NCBI GenBank assembly: GCA_002773495.1
Contig: PFAX01000009.1
Coordinates: 1 to 14,429, forward strand
DNA length: 14,429 bases
Direction: 5' to 3'
Origin: a bacterium (Candidatus Gribaldobacteria) CG10_big_fil_rev_8_21_14_0_10_37_21
GTDB taxonomy: Bacteria; Patescibacteriota; Minisyncoccia; Minisyncoccales; CG1-02-41-26
This document shows positions 7,963 to 14,068 of this stretch, piece by piece. The first letter of the stretch is position 1; every line of letters starts with the position of its first letter. The notes below the pieces were generated by a model. The model did no database searches. It was not told the DNA's origin and saw nothing but the letters and a program-made list of their open reading frames with translations. A program made the position numbers and the translations under genes.

Positions 7963-7970
7963 TTAAATCT

Positions 7971-8552
7971 ATGAATCTTGAAAACTTAAAACTTTTAAGA
8001 GAACAAACTGGCATTTCTATGATAGAATGCAAAAAAGCCCTCGAAGAAGCGGGGGATAATTTAAAAGAAGCTAAAAAAATCTTAAGAGAAAAGGGGAAAG
8101 AATCACTCAAAGATAGGGGTGATAAAACGGCGGGCAGTGGTTTAATTGAGGCCTATGTTCATGCTAATTCTAAAATAGGGGTTTTGCTTGAAATTCGATG
8201 CGAATCTGACTTTGTTGCTAAATCAGCTGATTTTAAAACCTTAGCCCATGAAATTGCCTTACATATTGCAGCCACTAAGCCAGTTTTTGTTAAAGAAGAA
8301 GATATTAATGAGGACTTTTTGCAACAAGAAAAAGAGATCTACCAAAAACAATTTGCTGACTCAGGCAAGCCAGAAAATATTCAAAAACAAATTATTGAAG
8401 GCAAGCTTAAAAAGTATAAAGCTGATGTTTGCCTTTTAAGCCAGGCCTTTGTTAAAGATCAAAACAAAACAATTCAGGGGCTAATTGATGAAACTAGAGC
8501 AAAGGTAGGCGAGAAAATTGAAATTACCCGTTTCTCTCGATTCGAGATATGA
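7971..8552 (+). CDS. tsf: Elongation factor Ts, short form
   Basis: It is the guanine nucleotide exchange factor that recycles EF-Tu. The start at 7971 gives MNLENLKLLREQTGISMIECKKALEEAGDN, the family N-terminal UBA-like domain; an upstream start would read through the repeat and is rejected. ESDFVAKSADF matches the TDFVA-x-N EF-Tu contact motif. At 193 residues it is a short form, like that of Thermus (about 196), lacking the inserted subdomain of E. coli EF-Ts. No SD is seen (cttaaatctATG). The TGA stop overlaps the ATG of the next gene (ATGA), suggesting translational coupling. Confidence 0.94.
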   Translation: MNLENLKLLREQTGISMIECKKALEEAGDNLKEAKKILREKGKESLKDRGDKTAGSGLIEAYVHANSKIGVLLEIRCESDFVAKSADFKTLAHEIALHIAATKPVFVKEEDINEDFLQQEKEIYQKQFADSGKPENIQKQIIEGKLKKYKADVCLLSQAFVKDQNKTIQGLIDETRAKVGEKIEITRFSRFEI

Positions 8553-8857
8553 TTCTTGTTTTAATTTTTCAAATTCTTTTAACAATTTCTTTAGGGGGAA
8601 TGGTTTTTTTATTGGCTCATAAAATGCCCTTATTGTCTAAAGTAGAAAATCTAGAAAATTTAACCTCAAAAAAGAGGAATTTATCTCTAAAAAAAACAAA
8701 GGATTTTCTTTTTAAGAGAACGCAAGGGCTTAAGCCCCTTTTAAAAGAAAAGAAACAAAAAGTTTCCGAAGCAATTAAGGGTACCCCAAAAAAAGAAGGA
8801 AATAAGTTAGAACAAATTGAACAAAATCGGGACTATTGGGACAAAGTAAGCGAATAA
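8549..8857 (+). CDS. Small membrane protein of unknown function
   Basis: I do not recognise this family. The 102 residues start with one strongly hydrophobic segment (about 2-24, ILVLIFQILLTISLGGMVFLL) and continue as a basic, lysine-rich cytoplasmic or periplasmic tail with a short acidic end. The ATG overlaps the tsf stop by 4 nt (ATGA), so it is likely expressed with EF-Ts by coupling. It lies directly upstream of tRNA-Thr. No catalytic motif is visible; an anchor or envelope role is a guess. Confidence 0.7.
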   Translation: MILVLIFQILLTISLGGMVFLLAHKMPLLSKVENLENLTSKKRNLSLKKTKDFLFKRTQGLKPLLKEKKQKVSEAIKGTPKKEGNKLEQIEQNRDYWDKVSE

Positions 8858-8873
8858 CTAATTAAATAAATTT

Positions 8874-8947
8874 GCCCGGGTAGCTCAATTGGCAGAGCAG
8901 CGCTTTTGTAAAGCGAAGGTTTGGAGATTCGACTTCTCTCCCGGGCT
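8874..8947 (+). tRNA. trnT: tRNA-Thr (anticodon UGU)
   Basis: A full cloverleaf can be drawn: acceptor GCCCGGG (8874-8880) with CCCGGGC (8940-8946), D stem GCTC/GAGC, anticodon loop TTTGTAA with TGT at 8907-8909, T stem GGAGA/TCTCT around TTCGACT. The first anticodon-stem pair is G.A, as in E. coli tRNA-Thr. The discriminator is T and no CCA is encoded. It lies 16 nt after the small membrane protein gene and is probably cut from the same transcript. Confidence 0.93.
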
Positions 8948-8949
8948 CT

Positions 8950-9747
8950 ATGAAGTACGGCTTCTACTCTGATGAAAAATATAAAAAACGGCAAAGTGTT
9001 ATTACGAAAGAAAATTGGAAAAAAGGTACTTTTAACTTTCTTTACAAAAGAGAAAAGAGACAATGCTTAAGAGAAGGGTGTAATAAAGAATTTAAGGTAA
9101 AAATGAGCGATCTTAAGGTATACTGCGGTAGGGCTTGTGCGGCTAAGGTTAACAATAAAAAAAGAGGGTCCTTCCCAGAAGAAGTAAAGCAAAAAATATC
9201 TAAAGCTTTAAAAGGTAGGCCAAATATTTACAAAGGAATAAAAAAAATCGTTCAAGTACAAATAAAATGTAATAATCCTAAGTGTCAAAGAGTTTTTTTA
9301 GGGGAGCAATGGGCACATCGTAGGTTTTGTAGTAATAAATGCGCAATGGCGGTAATAGGTGGAAAGCCAACTTCGCCTAAGGCTTCAAAGGGTAAGGGTG
9401 GGGTTAGGTCGGATGTAGGTCCGTATTTTTTTTATAGTCGCTGGGAAGCTAATATTGCTAGGTTGTTTAATTATTTAGAGATTAAATGGCAATATCAACC
9501 CAAAACGTTTAATTTGGGTACTCAAACATATACACCAGATTTTTATTTACCCGAGTATGATGTTTACCTTGAAGTAAAAAACTTTCTTTGGAAATATTCA
9601 AGAATAAGAGATAGTAAATTTAGAAAACTTTATCCTAATATTATTTTAATTTTACTTTTAAAAAAAGAGTACTTAAAGATAGAGGAAGAATATTCAAAGG
9701 TTATAGAAAATTGGGAATATAAAAACAGCCCAGCTCAATTTCAGTAA
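8950..9747 (+). CDS. Free-standing homing-endonuclease-like protein (NUMOD3, zinc ribbons, PD-(D/E)xK nuclease)
   Basis: Probably a site-specific DNA nuclease of selfish character. Three elements are visible in 265 residues: a CxxxxC/CxxxC pair at Cys39, 44, 59, 63; a NUMOD3-type DNA-binding motif (PEEVKQKISKALKGRP, 76-91) typical of GIY-YIG, HNH and other homing endonucleases; a second cysteine set at 107, 112, 127, 131; and a C-terminal nuclease core with Glu166 (SRWEANIARL), Asp197 (TPDFYLPEYDVY) and Glu208-Val-Lys210, the PD-(D/E)xK layout also used by I-Ssp6803I-like enzymes. The ATG is 2 nt after tRNA-Thr, with no SD. No group I intron core was found around it. The neighbouring tRNA may be its target or a cognate-site remnant; that is inference. 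Confidence 0.75.
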   Translation: MKYGFYSDEKYKKRQSVITKENWKKGTFNFLYKREKRQCLREGCNKEFKVKMSDLKVYCGRACAAKVNNKKRGSFPEEVKQKISKALKGRPNIYKGIKKIVQVQIKCNNPKCQRVFLGEQWAHRRFCSNKCAMAVIGGKPTSPKASKGKGGVRSDVGPYFFYSRWEANIARLFNYLEIKWQYQPKTFNLGTQTYTPDFYLPEYDVYLEVKNFLWKYSRIRDSKFRKLYPNIILILLLKKEYLKIEEEYSKVIENWEYKNSPAQFQ

Positions 9748-9772
9748 AATGTTTGCAAAATTATTTGTCAAG

Positions 9773-9906
9773 GCAATTTAGAAATTTCATACTTGGAAAG
9801 TAAAAGTGATTGTTTCTACCATAATGTTTTTAAAGGTTAAATCTTAACTCTTTAACCTTGAGACATTATGGCAGAAAATTAGTCAGGTATGAAATTTCTA
9901 AATTGC
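9773..9906. repeat. 134-nt inverted-repeat element upstream of the rRNA promoter
   Basis: Perfect 20-nt arms GCAATTTAGAAATTTCATAC (9773-9792) and their complement (9887-9906), continued inward with wobble pairs, enclose a second stem CCATAATGT/ACATTATGG (9819-9827, 9863-9871) and an apical stem AAGGTTAA/TTAACCTT (9833-9840, 9852-9859). There is no T-run after it, so it is not a typical terminator. It could be a MITE-like insertion or a structured RNA. The rest of 9748-9953 holds nothing else I can identify. Confidence 0.7.
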
Positions 9907-9953
9907 TCTTACTATGAAATTATCACATTGCTCCGACAATTTATTGCGAGGGG

Positions 9954-9982
9954 TTGACATATTTTTTTAGATAGAGTATTAT
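9954..9982 (+). promoter_or_regulatory. rRNA promoter
   Basis: TTGACA (9954-9959) and TATTAT (9977-9982) are separated by 17 nt, the best -35/-10 pair in the window. It lies upstream of the 16S gene; the predicted start is near 9989, giving a leader of about 130 nt. Confidence 0.8.
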
Positions 9983-9988
9983 AGGAAA

Positions 9989-10119
9989 TGTGAATGAAAA
10001 AAGGGAAGAAAAGAAAGAGGTTCTTTCCAATTGAATATCGAAAAATGTAAACAACCAATTTGTAATTTGGCAACTCAAAAAACTTTGTTTTTTCGAGTTG
10101 CTTCGACTCTGTTCTATTT
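9989..10119 (+). other. 16S rRNA leader with 5' strand of the processing stem
   Basis: This transcribed spacer contains AACTTTGTTTTTTCGAGTTG and CTTCGACT (10081-10108), which pair with the 16S trailer at 14179-14207: GAGTTGCTTCGACT with AGTCGAAGCAGCTC (14 pairs, one G.U) and a further A/T-rich stretch. The 5' strand can alternatively form a local hairpin with GCAACTC and AAAAAAC just upstream. I see no clear boxA. Confidence 0.65.
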
Positions 10120-11146
10120 TTTTATGAGAGTTTGATCCTGGCTCAGGATGAACATTGGCGATGTGGATAAGGCATGCAAGTCGAACGAAGCAGCAATGCT
10201 TAGTGGCAGACGAGTTAGTAACACATAGGTACTTGCCTCAAAGACGGGTATAGCCCGGAGAAATCCGGGGTAATCCCCGATAGTCCCGTAAGGGTAAAGG
10301 AGTAATCCGCTTTGAGAGAGGCCTGCGGCCTATCAGCTTGTTGGTGAGGTAATAGCTCACCAAGGCTATGACGGGTAGGGGAAGTGAGAGCTTGTTCCCC
10401 AACGATGGGACTGAGACACGGCCCATACTCCTACGGGAGGCTGCAGTCGAGAATCTTCCGCAATGGGCGAAAGCCTGACGGAGCGACATCGCGTGTAGGA
10501 AGAAGATCTTAGGATTGTAAACTACTTTTCTTGGGGAAGAAGTTATTGACGGTACCCAAGGAATAAGGGGGGACTAATCACGTGCCAGCAGTAGCGGTAA
10601 TACGTGACCCTCAAACGTTATCCGGATTTACTGGGCGTAAAGAGTCTTAAGGCGGTTTTTCAAGTTCTCGGTCAAATTTTTGAAGCTCAACTTCAAGGCA
10701 GCCGGGGATACTGTTAAACTAGAGAGTGCCAGAGGTTAGCGGAACGCACGGTGTAGGGGTGAAATCCGTTGATATCGTGCGGAACACCAAAAGCGAAGGC
10801 AGCTAACTGGGGCGACTCTGACGCTGATTGACGAAGGCTAGGGGAGTGAAGAGGATTAGATACCCTCGTAATCCTAGCTGTAAACGATGGACACTAGCTG
10901 GTGGAAGTATCGACCCTTTCACTGGCGAAGCTAACGCGTTAAGTGTCCCGCCTGGGAAGTACGATGGCAACATTAAAACTCAAAGGAATAGACGGGGGTT
11001 TACACAAGCGGTGGATCACGTGGCTTAATTCGACGATAAGCGGAGAACCTAACCAGGGCTTGACATACTAGTGAAACTCTAAGGAAACTTAGAGCCCCGC
11101 AAGGCACTAGTACAGGTGCTGCATGGTTGTCGTCAGCAGGTGCCGT

Positions 11147-11971
11147 GACGAAACACTTCGCGGCCTTGACGAGCAATCGTCAAAGAAAAAATCGGCTCAT
11201 AACGGTGGAGGTTTATTATTTTCTGTGTTAAAATTAAATAATAAATAATACCGTGGGAAGTCAAGAAATTATACCAAAGTCATTAAGAGCGAGAAAAAAC
11301 TTAAAATTAAAACTCACTCAAAGTGAGTACGATGTTTTAGTTGGCTCAATTCTTGGTGATGGGTATATTACTAAAAAGGGAAAGATCCAAATCGAACAAG
11401 GAGAAAAACAAAAACAATATGTTGAATGGAAATACGAAAAATTAATAAATGCTAAAAGTGGCAATATTATTAAAACAACAAGAAAATACAAAGGAAAAGA
11501 ATTTTCTTCTTATAGATTTTGGACGAGACAATTTTTTTCTTCTTGGAGAAATATTTTTTATCCTTACGGTGAAAAAACTATTCCAAGAGCAAAAATTAAT
11601 TTCTCTCCTTTATTATTGGCTGTTTGGTATATGGACGATGGTTACCTAAGAAAAAAGAATACTATTGCTTTGTCTACGGACAAATTTAGCAAGTCAGAGC
11701 TAGCTTATTTAGCTACAGAGTTAAATAGACAGCACGAACTAAGTGTTAATATTGTAAAAAGTAAAAAACTATACTTTGACACTAATTCTAGTATTAAGTT
11801 TCTAAATATAGTAAAACCATATATTATTCCTTCAATGATGTACAAAATTTCTTTGACCCCGTAACGACTGCTTTCATTCAGAAAGCGATGGAGGAATTAA
11901 AACCTTCATAATACGCCGATCTCCTTTATTTTTTAAAGGAGGTGGTATAGTCTACAAAACCTTACAAAGAG
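11147..11971 (+). mobile_element. Group I intron 1 in 16S rRNA (after E. coli position 1078)
   Basis: Removing 11147-11971 restores a gapless match to the 1060-1114 region. The 5' exon ends in U and the intron ends in G, as group I introns require. P1 is GCCGT (exon) with GCGGC in the intron, with U.G at the splice site. The adjoining CACTTC pairs with the 3' exon start GAGGTG as P10. P7 is GACT (11866-11869) with AGTC (11949-11952), the latter in the S-like element GGTATAGTC. An 825-nt element carrying a LAGLIDADG gene; a hairpin CTCCTTT/AAAGGAG lies just before the S element. Confidence 0.85.
11253..11864 (+). CDS. LAGLIDADG homing endonuclease of intron 1
   Basis: It would cut intron-less 16S genes near the insertion site so that repair copies the intron in. 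The 203-residue protein has two LAGLIDADG helices: VLVGSILGDGYI (28-39) and LLAVWYMDDGYL (121-132), each ending in the metal-binding acidic residue, so it should act as a monomer. The spacing and the WYMDDG form fit the LAGLIDADG_2 type. The start is a GTG at 11253 embedded in folded intron sequence; another non-ATG start just downstream is possible. The TAA stop overlaps the P7 5' region, a usual compact arrangement. It appears intact and so potentially active. Confidence 0.85.
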   Translation: MGSQEIIPKSLRARKNLKLKLTQSEYDVLVGSILGDGYITKKGKIQIEQGEKQKQYVEWKYEKLINAKSGNIIKTTRKYKGKEFSSYRFWTRQFFSSWRNIFYPYGEKTIPRAKINFSPLLLAVWYMDDGYLRKKNTIALSTDKFSKSELAYLATELNRQHELSVNIVKSKKLYFDTNSSIKFLNIVKPYIIPSMMYKISLTP

Positions 11972-12541
11972 GAGGTGCTCCCTTAAATGGGGAAACCTGC
12001 GCAACCCTTGCCCTATGTTTCAATGTGTCATAGGGGACTGCCGCGGATAACGCGGAGGAAGACGAGGACAACGCCAAATCAGCATGGCCCTTACGTCCTG
12101 GGCAGCACACGTGATACAATGGCTGGTACAATGGGTCGCCAACCGGTAACGGGGAGCTAATCCCACCAAACCCAGCCCTAGTTCGGATTGAGGTCTGCAA
12201 CTCGACCTCATGAAGCTGGAATCGCTAGTAATCGCGGATCAGATACGCCGCGGTGAATATGTCACTGAACCTTGTACTCGGGTGACCGGCAGCTAATTTA
12301 ATTAGTCGGTTAAAATCCGATCAGAAAAATAAAGAATTTTCTGAAGCAAAATCGCAGTTCCGTCCCGCGAGGGAGTGGAATGAAGGGCGAAAGTAGCATT
12401 TCTTAGCTTGAATGTTCGTTTTAGGCTTAACAAGGTGGCAATCCTGCGAGTACATGGAGAAGCCATTCTTTAAAAAATACTTTGTTAAGTGCAGGAGCAT
12501 CGAGATAGGAAAGAAAGTTTAATTAGTGACCCGGTGAGATC

Positions 12542-12594
12542 TTGTGTTTGTTCTTGGAATTAGCTATAATATGTTTGTAGTTAGCTAACTACAA
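12542..12594 (+). promoter_or_regulatory. Possible intron-internal promoter with palindrome at the start site
   Basis: TTGTGT (12542-12547) and TATAAT (12565-12570) are 17 nt apart. A perfect 20-nt palindrome, TTGTAGTTAG followed by its complement, covers 12575-12594, where transcription would begin, 28 nt before the endonuclease ATG. It could be an operator or a 5' hairpin. Confidence 0.4.
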
Positions 12595-12622
12595 GATAAA
12601 AGTAAAAGGCAACTTTAACTTT

Positions 12623-13216
12623 ATGCAATCACAAGAAGTCAGCAGAGCTCATAGTACTTTCACCCGCCAAAATTCTTCTAAAAGAAATTTAAGCGGGCAA
12701 GAGAGGAAGGAGCGAATTTATTCGGTAAAAAAGTTACATCCTCAATATGTAGCCGGATTTGTTGATGGAGAAGGAAGTTTTTGGGTAAGTGTTGCCTTAG
12801 ACAAGCGCAACAATAAAATTTTCCCAAGAGCTGAATTCTCAATCGAGCTAAGAGCAGATGACAGAGAAATCTTAGAAAGAATTAAAGCAACTATAGGTTG
12901 CGGGAAGCTTTATAAATGTAATTATGAAAGATATGGCTGGTATCCGCATGTAAAATATAAAGTAAGTAGATTTGAGGAAATAACTAATACTCTAATCCCA
13001 TTTTTTGAGAAGTATCCTTTGCAAGCCAAGCAAGCCAAAAGATTTTTTTTCTTTAAAAAGATTATTGAAAAAAAGGAAAAAGGCGAACATCTTACAAAAA
13101 AAGGGGTACAAGATATCTTGAAGTTACAACGAAAAATTAGGGAATTAGGGAAAAAACATCGAATAGAAACCGCTAGGGTACGGGAAAACCGTTCGCCCAG
13201 TGGTGTGAGACAATAA
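12623..13216 (+). CDS. LAGLIDADG homing endonuclease of intron 2
   Basis: A 197-residue protein with a single LAGLIDADG motif, YVAGFVDGEGSF (42-53), followed by the beta-strand DNA-binding region ending near residue 160, so it should act as a homodimer like I-CreI. The motif form is of the LAGLIDADG_1 type and is unlike both the intron 1 and the intron 3 proteins, suggesting independent acquisition. The N-terminal 35 residues are basic and polar with no clear role, and the true start could be downstream of 12623. The C-terminal codons lie in what may be intron core (a GGG...CCC hairpin), so the protein and RNA structure overlap. No stop or shift interrupts it. Confidence 0.85.
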   Translation: MQSQEVSRAHSTFTRQNSSKRNLSGQERKERIYSVKKLHPQYVAGFVDGEGSFWVSVALDKRNNKIFPRAEFSIELRADDREILERIKATIGCGKLYKCNYERYGWYPHVKYKVSRFEEITNTLIPFFEKYPLQAKQAKRFFFFKKIIEKKEKGEHLTKKGVQDILKLQRKIRELGKKHRIETARVRENRSPSGVRQ

Positions 13217-13435
13217 TTCATTGATCTCGATACCGCCCGTCAAGTCAGGAAAGCTGGGAACACCCAAAGCGGTCATTTTTATGACCTCTAAGGTGGATTC
13301 AGTAATCAGGACTAAGTCGTTAGTGTATACTACACGTTGCGACCCTTAATTAGAAAAATCTTTAAGGAAAAACTTGGCTATATGCTGGAAGCCCTGTGAA
13401 TATAGTGCTACTTATGTTATGGTTAAAATAATAAT

Positions 13436-13991
13436 ATGAGTAAAAATGCTACTATTGCAGAAAATCAGCAGGGAAGTCTAAGCTACGCGACACTTAACAA
13501 TTCACAATTGACAATTAATTGTCAATTGTTAAAAGTTAATTGTTCGCAAAGCAATGACCCCTCAGAGACTACACGCCGAGCCCCTTTCTTAGATAAAGAA
13601 ATAAAAGCTTATTTTCTAGGTGCTTTACACGATGGAACTTTTAGCCAAAACAAAAGGTTTAGAATTTCCCAAAAAGGTCAAGAAATCTAAAAATGAAAAA
13701 ATTTTTTATGTCAGAGGATTTTTTGATGCCGAAGGGGGCATTCCAAATAATCTTCGGAACAGGTTTTATATTCAACTAGTTCAAAAGGATAAAAAGAAAC
13801 TTGAAAAAATAAAGGCAATTCTTATTGATTTAAAAATTGCTGTTGGAGAAATCCATAACCCAAGTAAAAAAGTAGATCCTTGTTACTGGAGAATGTTTAT
13901 AAAAACTGCATCCCATAAAAAATTTATTGAATTAATTGGATCGTGGCATCCTAAAAAAATAAGATTGCTCAAAGAAAGGGTGATGATATAG
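13436..13991 (+). pseudogene. Broken LAGLIDADG homing endonuclease of intron 3
   Basis: Two overlapping reading frames hold the halves of one enzyme. The first (13436-13690) ends with AYFLGALHDGTFSQNKRFRI, containing the first LAGLIDADG helix, and stops at TAA soon after. The second (coding from about 13685, ending with TAG at 13989-13991) begins near KKSKNEKIFYVRGFFDAEGG, the second helix, followed by a good C-terminal half. The frames differ by +1, and the stretch between the motifs (about 22 residues) is far shorter than the 70 or more expected, so an internal deletion with frameshift is likely. The first 40 codons after 13436 overlap intron core sequence, so the original start is uncertain. 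Programmed frameshifting would not restore the missing segment. Confidence 0.75.
13504..13529. repeat. Perfect 26-nt palindrome inside intron 3
   Basis: ACAATTGACAATT followed by its exact reverse complement, flanked by further copies of TTAACAATT and GTTAATTGTT. It lies between the P-like and R elements of the intron, so it probably caps a peripheral helix in the P5-P6 region or is a small insertion there. Confidence 0.7.
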
Positions 13992-14068
13992 TCCATGCTT
14001 TATAGCGATATAGAGAATTACATGAACAAGGCATCGGTAGGGGAACCTGTCGATGGATCATTTCTATT

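Larger units (their letters stand above)
12278..13229 (+). mobile_element. Intron 2 in 16S rRNA (near E. coli position 1395), probably group I
   Basis: It separates CTTGTAC from ACCGCCCGTCA, which are contiguous in all ordinary 16S genes. Group I-like signs are GGCAATCCTGCG (P-element-like) and GTGCAGGAG (Q-like), with a perfect P4-type pairing TCCTGC (12442-12447) / GCAGGA (12491-12496). A hairpin near 13176-13198 inside the end of the reading frame could be P8. However, the exact ends are uncertain: the joined sequence GTAC-ATACCG does not place U at the 5' splice site, and I could not identify P1 or P7 with confidence. Confidence 0.65.
13321..14024 (+). mobile_element. Group I intron 3 in 16S rRNA (after E. 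coli position 1498)
   Basis: The ends are exact: AAGTCGT|intron|AACAAGG restores the conserved sequence. The 5' exon ends in U and the intron ends in G. P1 is GTCGT (exon) with GCGAC (intron), placing U.G at the cut. The R element TCAGAGACTACACG and S element GATATAGTCC are classical, giving P7 GACTA (13567-13571) / TAGTC (13989-13993). AATCAGCAGGG (near 13459) is a typical P element. The 704-nt intron carries a broken LAGLIDADG gene between R and S. Confidence 0.92.
10120..14068 (+). rRNA. rrs: 16S ribosomal RNA gene, four exons interrupted by three introns
   Basis: Exons are 10120-11146, 11972-12277 (approximate end), 13230 (approximate start)-13320 and 14025-14068, about 1468 nt in total. 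Landmarks are AGAGTTTGATCCTGGCTCAG near the 5' end, CCTACGGGAGGCTGCAG, the 530 loop, ATTAGATACCC, GCATGGTTGTCGTCAG, CCGCCCGTCA, AAGTCGT joined to AACAAGG, and GGATCA. Aligned by eye to E. coli, introns follow positions 1078, about 1395 and 1498. Helix 45 is fully paired with compensating changes. Exon 4 aligns without gaps to E. coli 1499-1542, but the CCUCC anti-Shine-Dalgarno reads UUUCU. The 530-loop sequence is GCAGTAGCGG instead of GCAGCCGCGG. The divergence and introns fit the Candidate Phyla Radiation. The reading frames seen on either strand inside the exons are spurious. Confidence 0.95.

Noticed and set aside
7920..7970. N-terminal extension of EF-Ts by 17 residues
   Set aside because: The residues come from the dispersed repeat and do not match the family; the ATG at 7971 gives the proper N-terminus.
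350..8552. Possible UGA reassignment (as in some Candidate Phyla Radiation lineages)
   Set aside because: TGA terminates ppsA, rpsB, tsf and prfA at the expected protein ends, and no in-frame TGA occurs inside conserved domains.
8950..9906. A group I intron inserted at the tRNA-Thr gene
   Set aside because: The tRNA is complete and unbroken, and I found no P/Q/R/S-type core around the nuclease gene.
9748..9953. Intrinsic terminator at the large palindrome
   Set aside because: The hairpin is long but no T-run follows either arm, so a terminator role is not supported.
10238..10489. Minus-strand reading frame across the 16S 5' domain
   Set aside because: It is antisense to conserved rRNA sequence, and its composition follows the rRNA.
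10828..11028. Plus-strand reading frame of 66 codons within 16S exon 1
   Set aside because: It covers universally conserved rRNA and has no protein-like features.
11952..12211. Minus-strand reading frames over exon 2
   Set aside because: They overlap conserved 16S sequence, so they are chance open frames.
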